From a candidate division CSSED10-310 bacterium (lineage in GTDB: Bacteria; CSSED10-310; JAFGDC01), in NCBI GenBank assembly GCA_016932295.1, contig JAFGDC010000573.1:1-8862 (forward strand): 8,862 nt of DNA, in the 5' to 3' direction. The notes under the pieces are model-generated. The model saw only the letters and a list, made by a program, of their open reading frames with translations. It did no database searches and was not told the DNA's origin. A program made the translations under genes and the position numbers. Below are positions 1 to 8,148 of the stretch, one piece after another (position 1 is the stretch's first letter; each line of letters opens with the position of its first letter).

Positions 1-46
1 CCAGGGCGCGGCTGGCGCCACGCGCTCCCTTCGCTGGCGCCACGCG
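1..46. repeat. GC-rich 22-bp-period repeat A, left locus
   Basis: The core GCTGGCGCCACGCG occurs at 11-24 and again at 33-46, a period of 22 bp. The first unit is preceded by GGCGCG and followed by CTCC. The 24-base block at 5-28 is identical to 8344-8367 near the other end of the window. Each unit is centred on the palindrome TGGCGCCA, with an imperfect outer stem. The second unit runs directly into a copy of repeat B at base 46. The window begins here, so the array may extend further left. Confidence 0.8.
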
Positions 47-90
47 GGGTCGTACCTCCTCCGGGGTCGTACCCGGAATCTTGTAATCTT
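46..90 (+). repeat. Repeat B, one core-only copy and one longer copy
   Basis: The core GGGGTCGTACC appears at 46-56 and again at 63-73. The second copy continues with CGGAATCTTGTAAT, so 63-87 matches the copies at 181-209 and 4529-4557 over about 25 bases with one or two substitutions. The first copy stops after the core. This gives a mosaic of truncated and longer copies directly abutting repeat A. Confidence 0.75.
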
Positions 91-180
91 CGCTGTGAAT
101 TGTTGATACCCAATGCGTTACGGAGACATCAACAGATGCGTTTTCACCTGGGCTGCCCGCCTGGAATCTTACAGCAACTG

Positions 181-209
181 GGGGTCGTACCTGTAATCTT
201 GTAATGATC
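181..209 (+). repeat. Repeat B, full-length direct copy
   Basis: A 29-base element starts GGGGTCGTACC and ends AATCTTGTAATGATC. It matches the reverse complement of 4529-4557 at 27 of 29 positions, with mismatches at positions 12 and 14. A degenerate fragment (CCTGGAATCTTA) lies just upstream at about 161-172. Together with the inverted copy downstream, it brackets the C25 peptidase gene. Confidence 0.8.
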
Positions 210-497
210 ATCGAGAGCGGTAGGCACCCCATGCCTTACGGGGGTACATCTTGTCTTTCATCAAGTCGATACACCGATGTTGACAGGTACGTTGCTCTGT
301 GGTTGGAGTCCCACCCGTAAAATGCGGCATACAGGCATGGGTTGCCGTCTCTCCTTCGGATCAAAGGCGGTGAAGTCAGGTAATAACCATCGCAACTGGA
401 CGGGTCGAAAACTTGGTGATAGTTGTTCGACAGGATGCATGAGGCGCGCGATGAGCGGCCGCGATCCTGCAACAACCTCCAACACCGGGAGTGAGAA
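210..497. other. Gene-free leader upstream of the C25 peptidase
   Basis: No coding sequence with a plausible start, ribosome binding site and protein-like composition was found here. A TTGACA hexamer at 280-285 has no acceptable -10 partner at 16-18 bp. No hairpin terminator or RNA gene was recognised. The promoter of the peptidase gene presumably lies here but cannot be placed. Confidence 0.5.
487..491 (+). promoter_or_regulatory. Ribosome binding site of the C25 peptidase gene
   Basis: GGGAG lies 6 bases before the ATG at 498. It supports that start, which also begins a well-formed signal peptide. Confidence 0.7.
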
Positions 498-3400
498 ATG
501 TCAACGAGAATCATCGTGGCGCTGGCCATCGCGCTATGCGTGACGGCTGTGGCGCAGCCCTGCTCAGCAGAACACACGATCCGGTTCGACCTCCGGTTCG
601 GTGAAGTGAACATGGTACATACACCGGCCGGCATGCTTCTCGAAGTACCCGGTGCACCCCATCGACTCAGACGGGAAAACTGGCCCGAACTGCCTTACGC
701 GCTCGTCACCAGGCAGATGCCGCTGGGTTCGAAGATAACGGGAGTATCCATCCAGACCGCTCCCACCCGGCGGATACTCCTGTCCACGCCCCTAGCGGCC
801 GGCGCGGGAGTGCGAATCGTGTCGCAACCGGATCGACGCATCAGCTATAAACCCTTCGAGGCGGTCGGTCTTTATCCGGAACAGCAGGTCACCTGGACGC
901 TGCACGGGGAACTCGACCCCATCACGATGAAACACCGTGCGCTGCTCGTCATGCGCGTATTCCCGGTCCGGTACGAGGACGCCGCGGTCATATCAAGCTG
1001 TACCTCCATGGATATCCGGATACAGTACGAAGAACCGCTCGTCAGCCACCCCACGGGCGCCTCCCGCATGGAGGATGACGAACCGTTCGTGATAGTGGCG
1101 CCGGGAGATTTCCAGGGGGTGATCGAGCCGTTCATGGTGTACAAGAATGGCACTGGCCTGGCCACGAGCTTCCATACCATCGAATCGATCCTGGCGGGAT
1201 ATGCTGGCCGGGACGATGCGGAGAAACTTCGCACCTTCATCCGGGCGAAAGTGGAGGAGCACGGCACGGGATTCGTTCTTCTGGCGGGTGATGCGGATGT
1301 CATGCCGGTACGGCGCTGCCTGCAGGAAGACCTGCTGAACATTCCTTCCGATCTGTATTTTTCCGACCTGTATGACGGCGCCGGTGAGTTCGTCACATGG
1401 GACCATGACAATGACGGGATTTTCGGGCGATATCCCGCCGACCTGCCGGCCATGGATTTCATACCCGACGTGATGGTGAGCAGGATTCCGGCGTCCACCG
1501 CGGCGGAATTGCAGACCGCTCTTGCGCACAGCATGCAGTACGAGGGTTCCACATCACCCCAGGATGCATGGTACAACAAGGTATTACTCACGGCCGTCGA
1601 TACATTCAACTACGAGGATCACGGCGATACTTCTGGGATTCCCGAGGGGGAACGCTTCGCGGAATTGCTGCTGGACGAGATGTTCACCGGCATGGAATCC
1701 ATCCGTCTTTATGAAACCGATGTCTATCCCCATGACGGTCCCGCCGTGCCGGCGGCGGTGCTCACCAATATCGCCGGCGGCGCGGGATTCATGGCATTCC
1801 ACTGTCATGGCGCGCCGGACTGTTTCTGGCTTATTGACGAGTGTTTCAACCATGACCACACCGATGCCATGGTGAACGGCGATCGGCTTCCGATAGTATT
1901 CGGGTTCGCCTGCTCCACGGCGCAGTTCGACAACGAACTGCCCGACGGTCGCGGCATGACGCGCGACGACGAGTCCATGCCCGAGCATTTCCTCTTCAAT
2001 CCCCATGGCGGCGCGCTCGCATTCGTCGGTGCCACCCGGTACGCCTTCGCCTCGGGAATGTCCAGCGGCGACAAGTATGATGGATCCGGTGCCCTGGAAT
2101 ACGCCTTCTTCAATTCCTACTTCGCGGGTGCCCGCACCCCGGCCCAGATGATGGCGTGGGCGCAGCGTTATTATCTCATCAACAGCGGCATCAACGACTA
2201 TTACGATATGCACAATATCATCGAATACGCCATGTTCGGCGATCCCACCGCCAGTGCCGGCGGTCTTGCCGGCTCGCCGCGGCTGGCGGTCGAAAGCAGC
2301 GAATGGGTCGAAAACGAGGGGGACGGTGATACTTGTTTTGAAGGGCAGGAGACGTATGCACTTTCACCAGTACTGATAAACACGGGCCTGTTGATCGAAA
2401 ACGTGACAGCAACACTTGCCTGCGCCGATCCCGCGGTCGTCATCCAGTCAGGCGCCGCCACTTACGGAGATATCGGCCGCGGCATTCTGGCACGACCGGT
2501 TACGCCCTTCGTCCTGACCACCGCCGCCGGCGTCATTCCACCCCACTCAGCGGACCTGCAACTTACCCTGCTTGCCGATGGTGTACCGGTGCACTACGAA
2601 CTCATCACAAGATACCTCGGTGCGGGTCCCATGGTCACCGTCACCGACCAGGCAGTCGCGTGGGATTCTTCCGACAACGGAACTATCGATCCCGGCGACA
2701 CCGTCTACCTGCAGCTCATCCTGTATAACGGCGGCTGCGAAACAGTGCAGGAAGCCGACTTGGATTTCACCATCGACAGTTCGTACGTCTATGACTGCGG
2801 CTCTTATGACACCGGTGTGACGATCCGGCCGGGATTCGGAGCACAGAGTGGTTGGGCCGGGATCGTCTTCACTGTATCAGGCGACTGTCCCCACGATACG
2901 CCGTTGCCGCTTCACGTGACCGTTACGGCTGCAAATGGCGGTCCCTGGCAGGCCGATCTCGAGCTGCTGGTCACCGACACGCTCGGACCGGCCATCGATG
3001 ACCACTCGGCAGCGCCCAGGTCAATCCGCGTCGGACAGGCAGTGGAAATACGCTGCCGGGCGGAGGATGTCTCGGGTGTCGCCTCGGTTCAGGCGGAGTT
3101 TACGGCCGTCACCGGAGGCGCCCGATTCACCGTGGAACTCCACGACGACGGTGAGCACGGGGATGGAGCCGCCGGAGACGGCTTGTACGGTAGCCTGTTC
3201 AGCCCGCCGGAACCGCCTTCGGACTACCTGGGACACCTGCGCGCCGAGGATGATCTGGGGAATGTGAAGCTCTATTCGGAAGCAGTGAATATTACGTCCG
3301 TTCCGTTCATACCGGCAGATAACGTGGTGCTGGATTACTCACCGGACGAGACTGCGCTGGCCGCCATCACCGCCGCGCTCGATGCACTGGCGGTCGATCA

Positions 3401-4370
3401 TGTCGCATGGGATCCTCGGTTCAGGGGTGATCCTGACCAGACCGCGTATACGGAGTTGCGTGACAGGACCCTGATCTGGACGTTCGGCTGGGAACATTTC
3501 CCCGCCGCCGATGTGCGAGAAGCGCTCACCGCCTTTACGGACGGCGGCGGTTCGGTCATGTTGGCTGGGTGGGATGTAGGCAGGAATGTGCATCGGGATG
3601 GCGGCGACGAGTGGCTGAATGATTTCGCGGGCGTGGAACAGGCCGGCGGCGATACCGGTTCGAACTACGTGGACGGACTGAGTGACGATCCATTGTTCAG
3701 CGGGATGTCGCTCCGTCTGAGGACCAGCTACGAGGGCTCCCTGGAACTGAAACCCGATTTTGTTCAAACGCTGGAGCCGGCAGTGACCGGTGCCGGATTC
3801 AGGGACGTGCCCGGGGCGGCCGGGGTGGTGTACCGCGAGTTTTCCTATGGACGGGTGATGTTCCTCCCGTTCGCCCTCGAAGGCGTCCGGTTCGAGGACA
3901 TGCTACAGGACCTGTTGAGCAGATCCCTGCCTTGGCTGGCGGATCACGCGCCGGGACCGACGCCCACGCCGGCACCTTCACCCACTCCCACCGCCGCGCC
4001 GTGCATTGACACAGGCGTAACAATGCTCATGCCGCGGACGGTTTTCCGGCCCGGCGATACCTGCTATTGCGCGGCACTGGTGTGCAACGCCGCCGCCGAC
4101 AGCCTGGCGGGTCATCCCCTGGTGGTGGTGCTGGATGTGTACGGCACGTATTTCTTCGGACCCTCGTTCGGAAACGGCTTCGATACGTACCTGGAGAGTT
4201 GGCCGGAATTCCCGCCGGGCGAGACAGTTGTGCTGGCGCTGGAACCCTTCACATGGCCCGAAGACGCCGGCGCGGCATCTGGCATTCGATGGTACGGGGG
4301 ACTGCTCACCGCGGATATGAGCGACCTGTTCGGCAGCGTCGGTGTGTTCGAATTCGGCTGGGAAGAGTGA
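498..4370 (+). CDS. Secreted C25 (gingipain-like) cysteine peptidase, multidomain
   Basis: A 1290-residue secreted protein. Residues 1-24 form a Sec signal peptide with likely cleavage after CSA. Residues 25-190 resemble the C25 prodomain. Residues 196-590 are the gingipain-type caspase-like peptidase: GTGFVLLAGDADVMPVRR (256-273), a probable Ca-binding DHDNDGIFGR (302-311), candidate catalytic His437 (FHCHG) and Cys472 (FGFACS). Their 35-residue spacing is close to that of characterised gingipains. About 595-825 hold Ig/CARDB-like beta segments. About 828-935 resemble a choice-of-anchor X module (LHDDGEHGDG...GDGLYG). About 938-1147 look like a non-catalytic class I GATase-like fold, often found in such proteins. 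A Pro/Thr linker (1151-1168) precedes a last domain (1169-1290) that is homologous to the N-terminal domain of the convergent SUMF1 protein. No type IX secretion C-terminal domain is recognisable. The likely role is an extracytoplasmic protease; the substrate is unknown. Confidence 0.9.
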   Translation: MSTRIIVALAIALCVTAVAQPCSAEHTIRFDLRFGEVNMVHTPAGMLLEVPGAPHRLRRENWPELPYALVTRQMPLGSKITGVSIQTAPTRRILLSTPLAAGAGVRIVSQPDRRISYKPFEAVGLYPEQQVTWTLHGELDPITMKHRALLVMRVFPVRYEDAAVISSCTSMDIRIQYEEPLVSHPTGASRMEDDEPFVIVAPGDFQGVIEPFMVYKNGTGLATSFHTIESILAGYAGRDDAEKLRTFIRAKVEEHGTGFVLLAGDADVMPVRRCLQEDLLNIPSDLYFSDLYDGAGEFVTWDHDNDGIFGRYPADLPAMDFIPDVMVSRIPASTAAELQTALAHSMQYEGSTSPQDAWYNKVLLTAVDTFNYEDHGDTSGIPEGERFAELLLDEMFTGMESIRLYETDVYPHDGPAVPAAVLTNIAGGAGFMAFHCHGAPDCFWLIDECFNHDHTDAMVNGDRLPIVFGFACSTAQFDNELPDGRGMTRDDESMPEHFLFNPHGGALAFVGATRYAFASGMSSGDKYDGSGALEYAFFNSYFAGARTPAQMMAWAQRYYLINSGINDYYDMHNIIEYAMFGDPTASAGGLAGSPRLAVESSEWVENEGDGDTCFEGQETYALSPVLINTGLLIENVTATLACADPAVVIQSGAATYGDIGRGILARPVTPFVLTTAAGVIPPHSADLQLTLLADGVPVHYELITRYLGAGPMVTVTDQAVAWDSSDNGTIDPGDTVYLQLILYNGGCETVQEADLDFTIDSSYVYDCGSYDTGVTIRPGFGAQSGWAGIVFTVSGDCPHDTPLPLHVTVTAANGGPWQADLELLVTDTLGPAIDDHSAAPRSIRVGQAVEIRCRAEDVSGVASVQAEFTAVTGGARFTVELHDDGEHGDGAAGDGLYGSLFSPPEPPSDYLGHLRAEDDLGNVKLYSEAVNITSVPFIPADNVVLDYSPDETALAAITAALDALAVDHVAWDPRFRGDPDQTAYTELRDRTLIWTFGWEHFPAADVREALTAFTDGGGSVMLAGWDVGRNVHRDGGDEWLNDFAGVEQAGGDTGSNYVDGLSDDPLFSGMSLRLRTSYEGSLELKPDFVQTLEPAVTGAGFRDVPGAAGVVYREFSYGRVMFLPFALEGVRFEDMLQDLLSRSLPWLADHAPGPTPTPAPSPTPTAAPCIDTGVTMLMPRTVFRPGDTCYCAALVCNAAADSLAGHPLVVVLDVYGTYFFGPSFGNGFDTYLESWPEFPPGETVVLALEPFTWPEDAGAASGIRWYGGLLTADMSDLFGSVGVFEFGWEE

Positions 4371-4528
4371 GCGGAACGATTGCGGATCCGGATAGCAAAT
4401 CAGGGGACCGCCCCAGTCATTCAGTGAAGCTGAACTCCTCTCGAAGAGTAACTTATCTGTTTCGATGACTCTATTTGATGGAATAAAACTCGACTTTCAC
4501 AAATCCTTTGATGTCAATACGTTCCAAC

Positions 4529-4557
4529 GATCATTACAAGATTCCTGGTACGACCCC
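4529..4557 (-). repeat. Repeat B, inverted copy in the convergent gap
   Basis: The reverse complement reads GGGGTCGTACCAGG followed by AATCTTGTAATGATC. It matches 181-209 at 27 of 29 positions in the opposite orientation. It sits between the two convergent stop codons (4370 and 4568). No clear intrinsic terminator was seen in this gap; only weak 4-5 bp stems occur, without T-tracts. Confidence 0.8.
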
Positions 4558-4567
4558 AGCTCACATC

Positions 4568-6106
4568 TCATCTCACGCCGACAGCCGGCGGGGATGGGTC
4601 AGGGACAGTAAAGATGGTCCTGACCGGCCGGAATCCGGTGTAGCAGTTACGGAATGCCGGCCATGAACTATACCGACCCGCGGAGCGGCAACTCTGGGCG
4701 CTGCAGTCGTACGCGCCACCCCGCAGAATACGGAGCGTACCGCTGTCCGGACCGAAGGGATCAGTCACCGGGTCCGACGGGTAGGGGGCATCCCAGTCCC
4801 AACACCATTCCCAGACATTGCCATGCATGTCATGCAGGTTCCAGGCATTGGCCTGCTTGATGCCCGCCTCGTGAGTGGTGTTCAGCACACCGACCATGGA
4901 ATTGAAATAATACCAGCCCAGAGGATCGAGGTTGGGATCTTCCTGACAGTCGAGGTTGGGTTCGCCACTGTTATAGGGGGTATCGGTCCCCGCCCGGCAG
5001 GCATATTCCCATTCCGCCTCGGTGGGCAGCCGGTAGCCGGGTGCCGCATGGTCCCAGAACAGAGGTGAGGCGCCCATGGGCGGCGTGCCGTCGAAGGGTA
5101 TGGTAAACGCTTCGTCGCTGTAGTAGCAGGGCCGCAGATCTTCCAGTACGGAGCGCCGGTTGCAGTACAGGACGGCTTCGAACCAGTTGACGAATTCCAC
5201 GGGCCGCGCCGGATCCAGGAAATAGGCCGGATTGACCTCGAACAGCTCGCACCATTGTGCCTGGGTGACTTCCGTCCGTTGGATCATGAAGCTCATGGTC
5301 AGGGTGATCGAGTGCCGGACCTCAATACCGGCACGGCACATTTCGTCCGGTGGCGACCCCATCGGGAATTCACCGGGTGACACCTGGATGAACAGGGCCG
5401 CAGCGGTGGGAGACGGCTGCGGAGTGCCCGTGGGTGACGGGCTGGCGGTCGGCGGCGGAGGTGTCGTCGTGGGTGTGGGACTGGCGCTGGGAGGCGGCGG
5501 CGTGGCCGTGCGCGATGGGCTGAGGGTGGGCGTTGACGTGAAGGTTGGTGGCGGCGTGCCGGTCCAGGTGGGACTGGGGGGCGGCGGCGAGGGCGACGGC
5601 GGCGGTGTAACTGTCGATGTCGGCACGAGGGGAGTGAGAGTGGGCGAAGGAGGGATCAGGGTGATGGTAGGCGGCGGTGTCCGGCGGCGGGACGGATCCA
5701 GCCAGAATTCGGCCACATCGTACCCATAACGATCCAAATCGACGAACCATGCTCCCCAGAACCTGATGGGGCCGAAGGGTATGAATTCGTCGATGTCCGG
5801 AAACACGAGGTCCAGCAACACCACACCGGTGAGCCCGACGGGCAGGTCCATCACTTCGAAACCGGTCTCAGTGGTGTAGTCGGGATAAAAAAAGTATTCA
5901 CCGGCGACATCGAGGATGCCGTAGATTTGGGCGGCTTCGATGGGATCGCCCAGGTTGAGGAAGTGCACGGCGGCGAGGAAGTGATCGTAGGAAGCGAAAC
6001 CCTGGTTGTTGAGCCGCATCTCGACGGTCACGGCGCCAGCCAGCGGGATGCCGGCCAGGCAGATGAACGCTGAAATGAGCAGGTGGCATCGGGTTCGAAA
6101 CCGCAT
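4568..6106 (-). CDS. Secreted formylglycine-generating-enzyme/SUMF1 domain protein with PT linker
   Basis: A 512-residue protein starting at the ATG at 6106, chosen because AGGAGG lies 4 bases upstream and the product starts with a clean signal peptide (1-25, cleavage near LAGA). An in-frame ATG at 6142 would add 12 residues ahead of the signal peptide and is less likely. Residues 26-138 form a beta-rich domain (LDVAGEYFFYP, FWGAWFVD) matching the last domain of the convergent peptidase. Residues 143-235 are a Pro/Thr/Ser linker. Residues 239-497 are a complete FGE-sulfatase/SUMF1 fold: FPMGSP, TEVTQAQW, YRLPTEAEWEYACRAG, NVWEW, LRGGAYDC, GFRPVR. Cys468 and Cys473 form the C-x4-C pair at the positions of the catalytic cysteines of true FGEs. 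Activity could be oxidase-like, or the fold may only bind ligand; no sulfatase gene is in the window. Exported or surface location is inferred. Confidence 0.88.
   Translation of the reverse strand: MRFRTRCHLLISAFICLAGIPLAGAVTVEMRLNNQGFASYDHFLAAVHFLNLGDPIEAAQIYGILDVAGEYFFYPDYTTETGFEVMDLPVGLTGVVLLDLVFPDIDEFIPFGPIRFWGAWFVDLDRYGYDVAEFWLDPSRRRTPPPTITLIPPSPTLTPLVPTSTVTPPPSPSPPPPSPTWTGTPPPTFTSTPTLSPSRTATPPPPSASPTPTTTPPPPTASPSPTGTPQPSPTAAALFIQVSPGEFPMGSPPDEMCRAGIEVRHSITLTMSFMIQRTEVTQAQWCELFEVNPAYFLDPARPVEFVNWFEAVLYCNRRSVLEDLRPCYYSDEAFTIPFDGTPPMGASPLFWDHAAPGYRLPTEAEWEYACRAGTDTPYNSGEPNLDCQEDPNLDPLGWYYFNSMVGVLNTTHEAGIKQANAWNLHDMHGNVWEWCWDWDAPYPSDPVTDPFGPDSGTLRILRGGAYDCSAQSCRSAGRYSSWPAFRNCYTGFRPVRTIFTVPDPSPPAVGVR
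5399..5683 (-). repeat. Low-complexity Pro/Thr/Ser linker coding tract
   Basis: About 95 codons are dominated by CCx, ACx and TCx (residues 142-236 of the SUMF1 protein), giving PPPSPSP, TPTTTPPPP and similar runs. The + strand is strongly G-rich here. The tract joins the N-terminal beta domain to the catalytic-type domain and is probably extended and flexible. Length variation between strains is expected. Confidence 0.85.
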
Positions 6107-6110
6107 TGAG

Positions 6111-6116
6111 CCTCCT
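6111..6116 (-). promoter_or_regulatory. Ribosome binding site of the SUMF1 gene
   Basis: The reverse strand reads taaAGGAGGctcaATG, a perfect AGGAGG 4 bases before the ATG at 6106. It decides the start against the upstream in-frame ATG at 6142. The TAA just before it is the stop of the upstream reading frame that holds the 3' part of the pseudogene. Confidence 0.85.
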
Positions 6117-6699
6117 TTACAGGGGGAACCTTGTTCCACCATAACGGCAACGGGCGGAAAGGTAAAGGGATGGAGATTTCAAAAGTCGAGTGAGGATCTT
6201 CCAGTGACACGATTGTTGGGAGTGAGCCTGGGCGGCATCGCCAATCCCCGGGAGGTCATCGATCGCGGGTGGCAACGGTCTCAACTTGAAATGCGCCAGG
6301 ACATCATTCCATCGTTTGCAGGTAAAAACCTCGCCCGGGTCGCCGCTACGATGATCCTCCTGTCCCTGGACGATGCGTTTCCAAATCACTCCACGTTTGG
6401 AGCAAACCAGGATATTCCTTCGCCAGGCAGCCGCGTTTTATATCCAGTGATGACCGAATGGACGGGACGGCGATGCCTCATTTCTCCGACAATCGCATCG
6501 GGGCATTACCGATCGCTCCCAGCACATAGGTGAGGTTCCGCGCGTTGCTCATCGGCAGTTCATCTGCCAGCCCGCCATACTGGATAGTGCGTCCCGCCTT
6601 GGCCTGGCGAACCAGAATTGAGTGAGCGCCGCGTGCACGCTGCCGGTACAACTTTTCTTCCGCCAGATCGCCCACATCGGTTCCACCCGTTTCAGCCAT
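6117..6699 (-). pseudogene. Frameshifted remnant of a small conserved protein (YGxLA...LPGEG type)
   Basis: Three segments in different frames together read like one small conserved protein. Segment 1 (6699-6478) has RQAKAGRTIQYGGLADELP and ARNLTYVLGAIGNA, then stops. Segment 2 (about 6478-6388, next frame) reads RPVHSVITGYKTRLPGEGISWFA, then stops. Segment 3 (from about 6404, third frame) reads SKRGVIWKRIVQ...VFTCKRWNDVLAHFKLRPLPP. From memory, intact relatives are uncharacterised proteins of roughly 170 residues with the order TYGELA, RNLNYVLGAIGN, LVVN-TGLPGEGIGWF, FAY-RWDEVL. Breaks lie at about 6500-6478 and 6404-6388. Recognisable similarity ends near 6255; the frame then runs to a TAA at 6117 without known features. 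A weak GGATGG precedes the ATG at 6699. Sequencing error is the alternative to true decay. Function unknown. Confidence 0.7.
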
Positions 6700-6841
6700 G
6701 TACCATCCACTCTTTTCTCCTGACGAGCATGCGTGACAGCGATGTGAGCAGATATGGTTCCGGTGTCTGGAATGTCTGTCTGATCAGCGGCGACCGAAGT
6801 CCGTGCGCTGCATCGTGCTGCATGTTCGGCTTGCTAGGCGG

Positions 6842-7561
6842 TTACCCACAGGTGAGTTGAGCCATGATGGCATCACTGGTCGTCACGTACGCGAACCCAA
6901 ACGCGAGGTTCAAGAGACTCGCCAGATGCATCTCCTCAGTGACCGATCCCGTCCCATCCGCCAGGAAAAAAACCCGGTAGTCCCGATAGTAGGCATCCCG
7001 CGCCGTTGATTCGCAGCACATGTTGGTCATGACCCCCGAGACGACGACATCTTCCACTTTCAGACAGCGCAGCACGGTCTCGAGATCAGTGTTATAGAAA
7101 GCGGAGTACCGATGCTTGAAAACGACTTTCTCGTTTGGTCTCGGGGTTAAATCCGGATGGACCGAACTCTCCGGACTGCCTTCGAGACATTTACCCTCCC
7201 ACCACCAACCCATGATCCCGGAGTCGAGGTCGCCGGGATGGTGAACGTGCCTGGTATAGATCACCGGACGGTTCGCCCGGCGAAAGGCATCCATGAGGCG
7301 TTTCACCGTCGGGAGGATCGCCATTCCACCACACGTGAACGCAGGAGCGGCCGCATCGAGGAAAAACAGCTGCATATCAACCACGAGCAGGGCGCTCGCC
7401 GCCGCGTTCAGCCGCATCTCATGCTGGTTGTAGGGACGGATGTGCGCCAACCACGACAGAGCCTTTGATTCGATGTTCTTAGCAGTTACATAGGGTTCCA
7501 CGTCTACTCCTCGCAGGACTGGGTCTTTTTTCGCTTGCCGACCCTCATATGGTTTCTTCAT
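6842..7561 (-). CDS. Isochorismatase-family cysteine hydrolase
   Basis: A 239-residue cytosolic alpha/beta hydrolase. The start at 7561 has GAAGGTG just upstream. The frame is open further up (to 7714), but that stretch has no protein-like features. The catalytic triad is visible: Asp62 in ALLVVDMQ, Lys149 in VVFKHRYSAF, and Cys182 in SGVMTNMCCESTARDA, with the cis-peptide position before the TN. These define the family that includes isochorismatase, nicotinamidase and N-carbamoyl amidases. No subfamily marker fixes the substrate, and neighbours give no siderophore or NAD-salvage context. The domain begins near residue 52, so the N-terminal 50 residues are an extension; Met49 is a possible alternative start. 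The pseudogene follows 142 bp downstream on the same strand. Confidence 0.88.
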   Translation of the reverse strand: MKKPYEGRQAKKDPVLRGVDVEPYVTAKNIESKALSWLAHIRPYNQHEMRLNAAASALLVVDMQLFFLDAAAPAFTCGGMAILPTVKRLMDAFRRANRPVIYTRHVHHPGDLDSGIMGWWWEGKCLEGSPESSVHPDLTPRPNEKVVFKHRYSAFYNTDLETVLRCLKVEDVVVSGVMTNMCCESTARDAYYRDYRVFFLADGTGSVTEEMHLASLLNLAFGFAYVTTSDAIMAQLTCG

Positions 7562-8148
7562 AACACCTTCGGGTGGCGCAATCGCAGTTGACACCCCGGC
7601 GTCACCGCGCGTTGCCGTTTCTGATGGGAATCCCGCTGCGAAAGAACTTCTCTGATTCCTTCGTGTCGACCCCCTGTTGCCTTCCGGCTCCGTACATCGG
7701 CTACCCGCCTTCACGGGTAAACTTATCGTTGGCCGATACGCCCATACTCAGGCATCCCACCTCTCCACCACATCCTTTCCACTGACATTCACTATAATCC
7801 AAGATCGGTGGGGGATAAAAATATATTTTTCACATCGAGCCGCCGCAATGCCATCGGGTGCATTCAGGCAGGCTCTGGCAATAATCGAAACGACAAACCC
7901 TCCAATCCGGCATCGCTCTGGTGCGTCAAGATGAAATTGAATCAATCCGCATTCGCGCCCCATGCCCTCTTCGCCGTTCACTGCGCTGCTCATATCCAAG
8001 GTTGATGACAGGCAGTCGTGAGCGTGCTCTCCGTGACAGATGTGGAGACTGGAATGTTGGATGAACTATCGGGAAGCAGCATCAACAGTGACCGCGTCTG
8101 GTCCAGGCATGGGCTGCGTGGGATTGATCCGCGACGATTCCATATGGA

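Noticed and set aside
280..285. TTGACA as the -35 of the peptidase gene
   Set aside because: Positions 16-18 bp downstream read TTGGAG-like sequence, not a -10 element.
872..2213. Long open frames on the strand opposite the peptidase gene
   Set aside because: They are antisense shadows of a GC-rich gene with a clear family identity; products lack motifs and start signals.
4371..4528. Bidirectional terminator between the convergent genes
   Set aside because: Only weak stems such as TTCAG/CTGAA and CTCT/AGAG are present, without T-runs.
4484..6190. Shared 10-mer ACTCGACTTT at about 4486 and, inverted, at about 6182
   Set aside because: Similarity decays immediately outside ten bases, so chance is sufficient.
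7793..7798. TATAAT hexamer on the + strand
   Set aside because: No -35-like hexamer at suitable spacing, and the nearest + strand gene starts more than 700 bp away.
7748..7999. 83-codon open frame on the - strand
   Set aside because: No Shine-Dalgarno before its start and no recognisable protein features.
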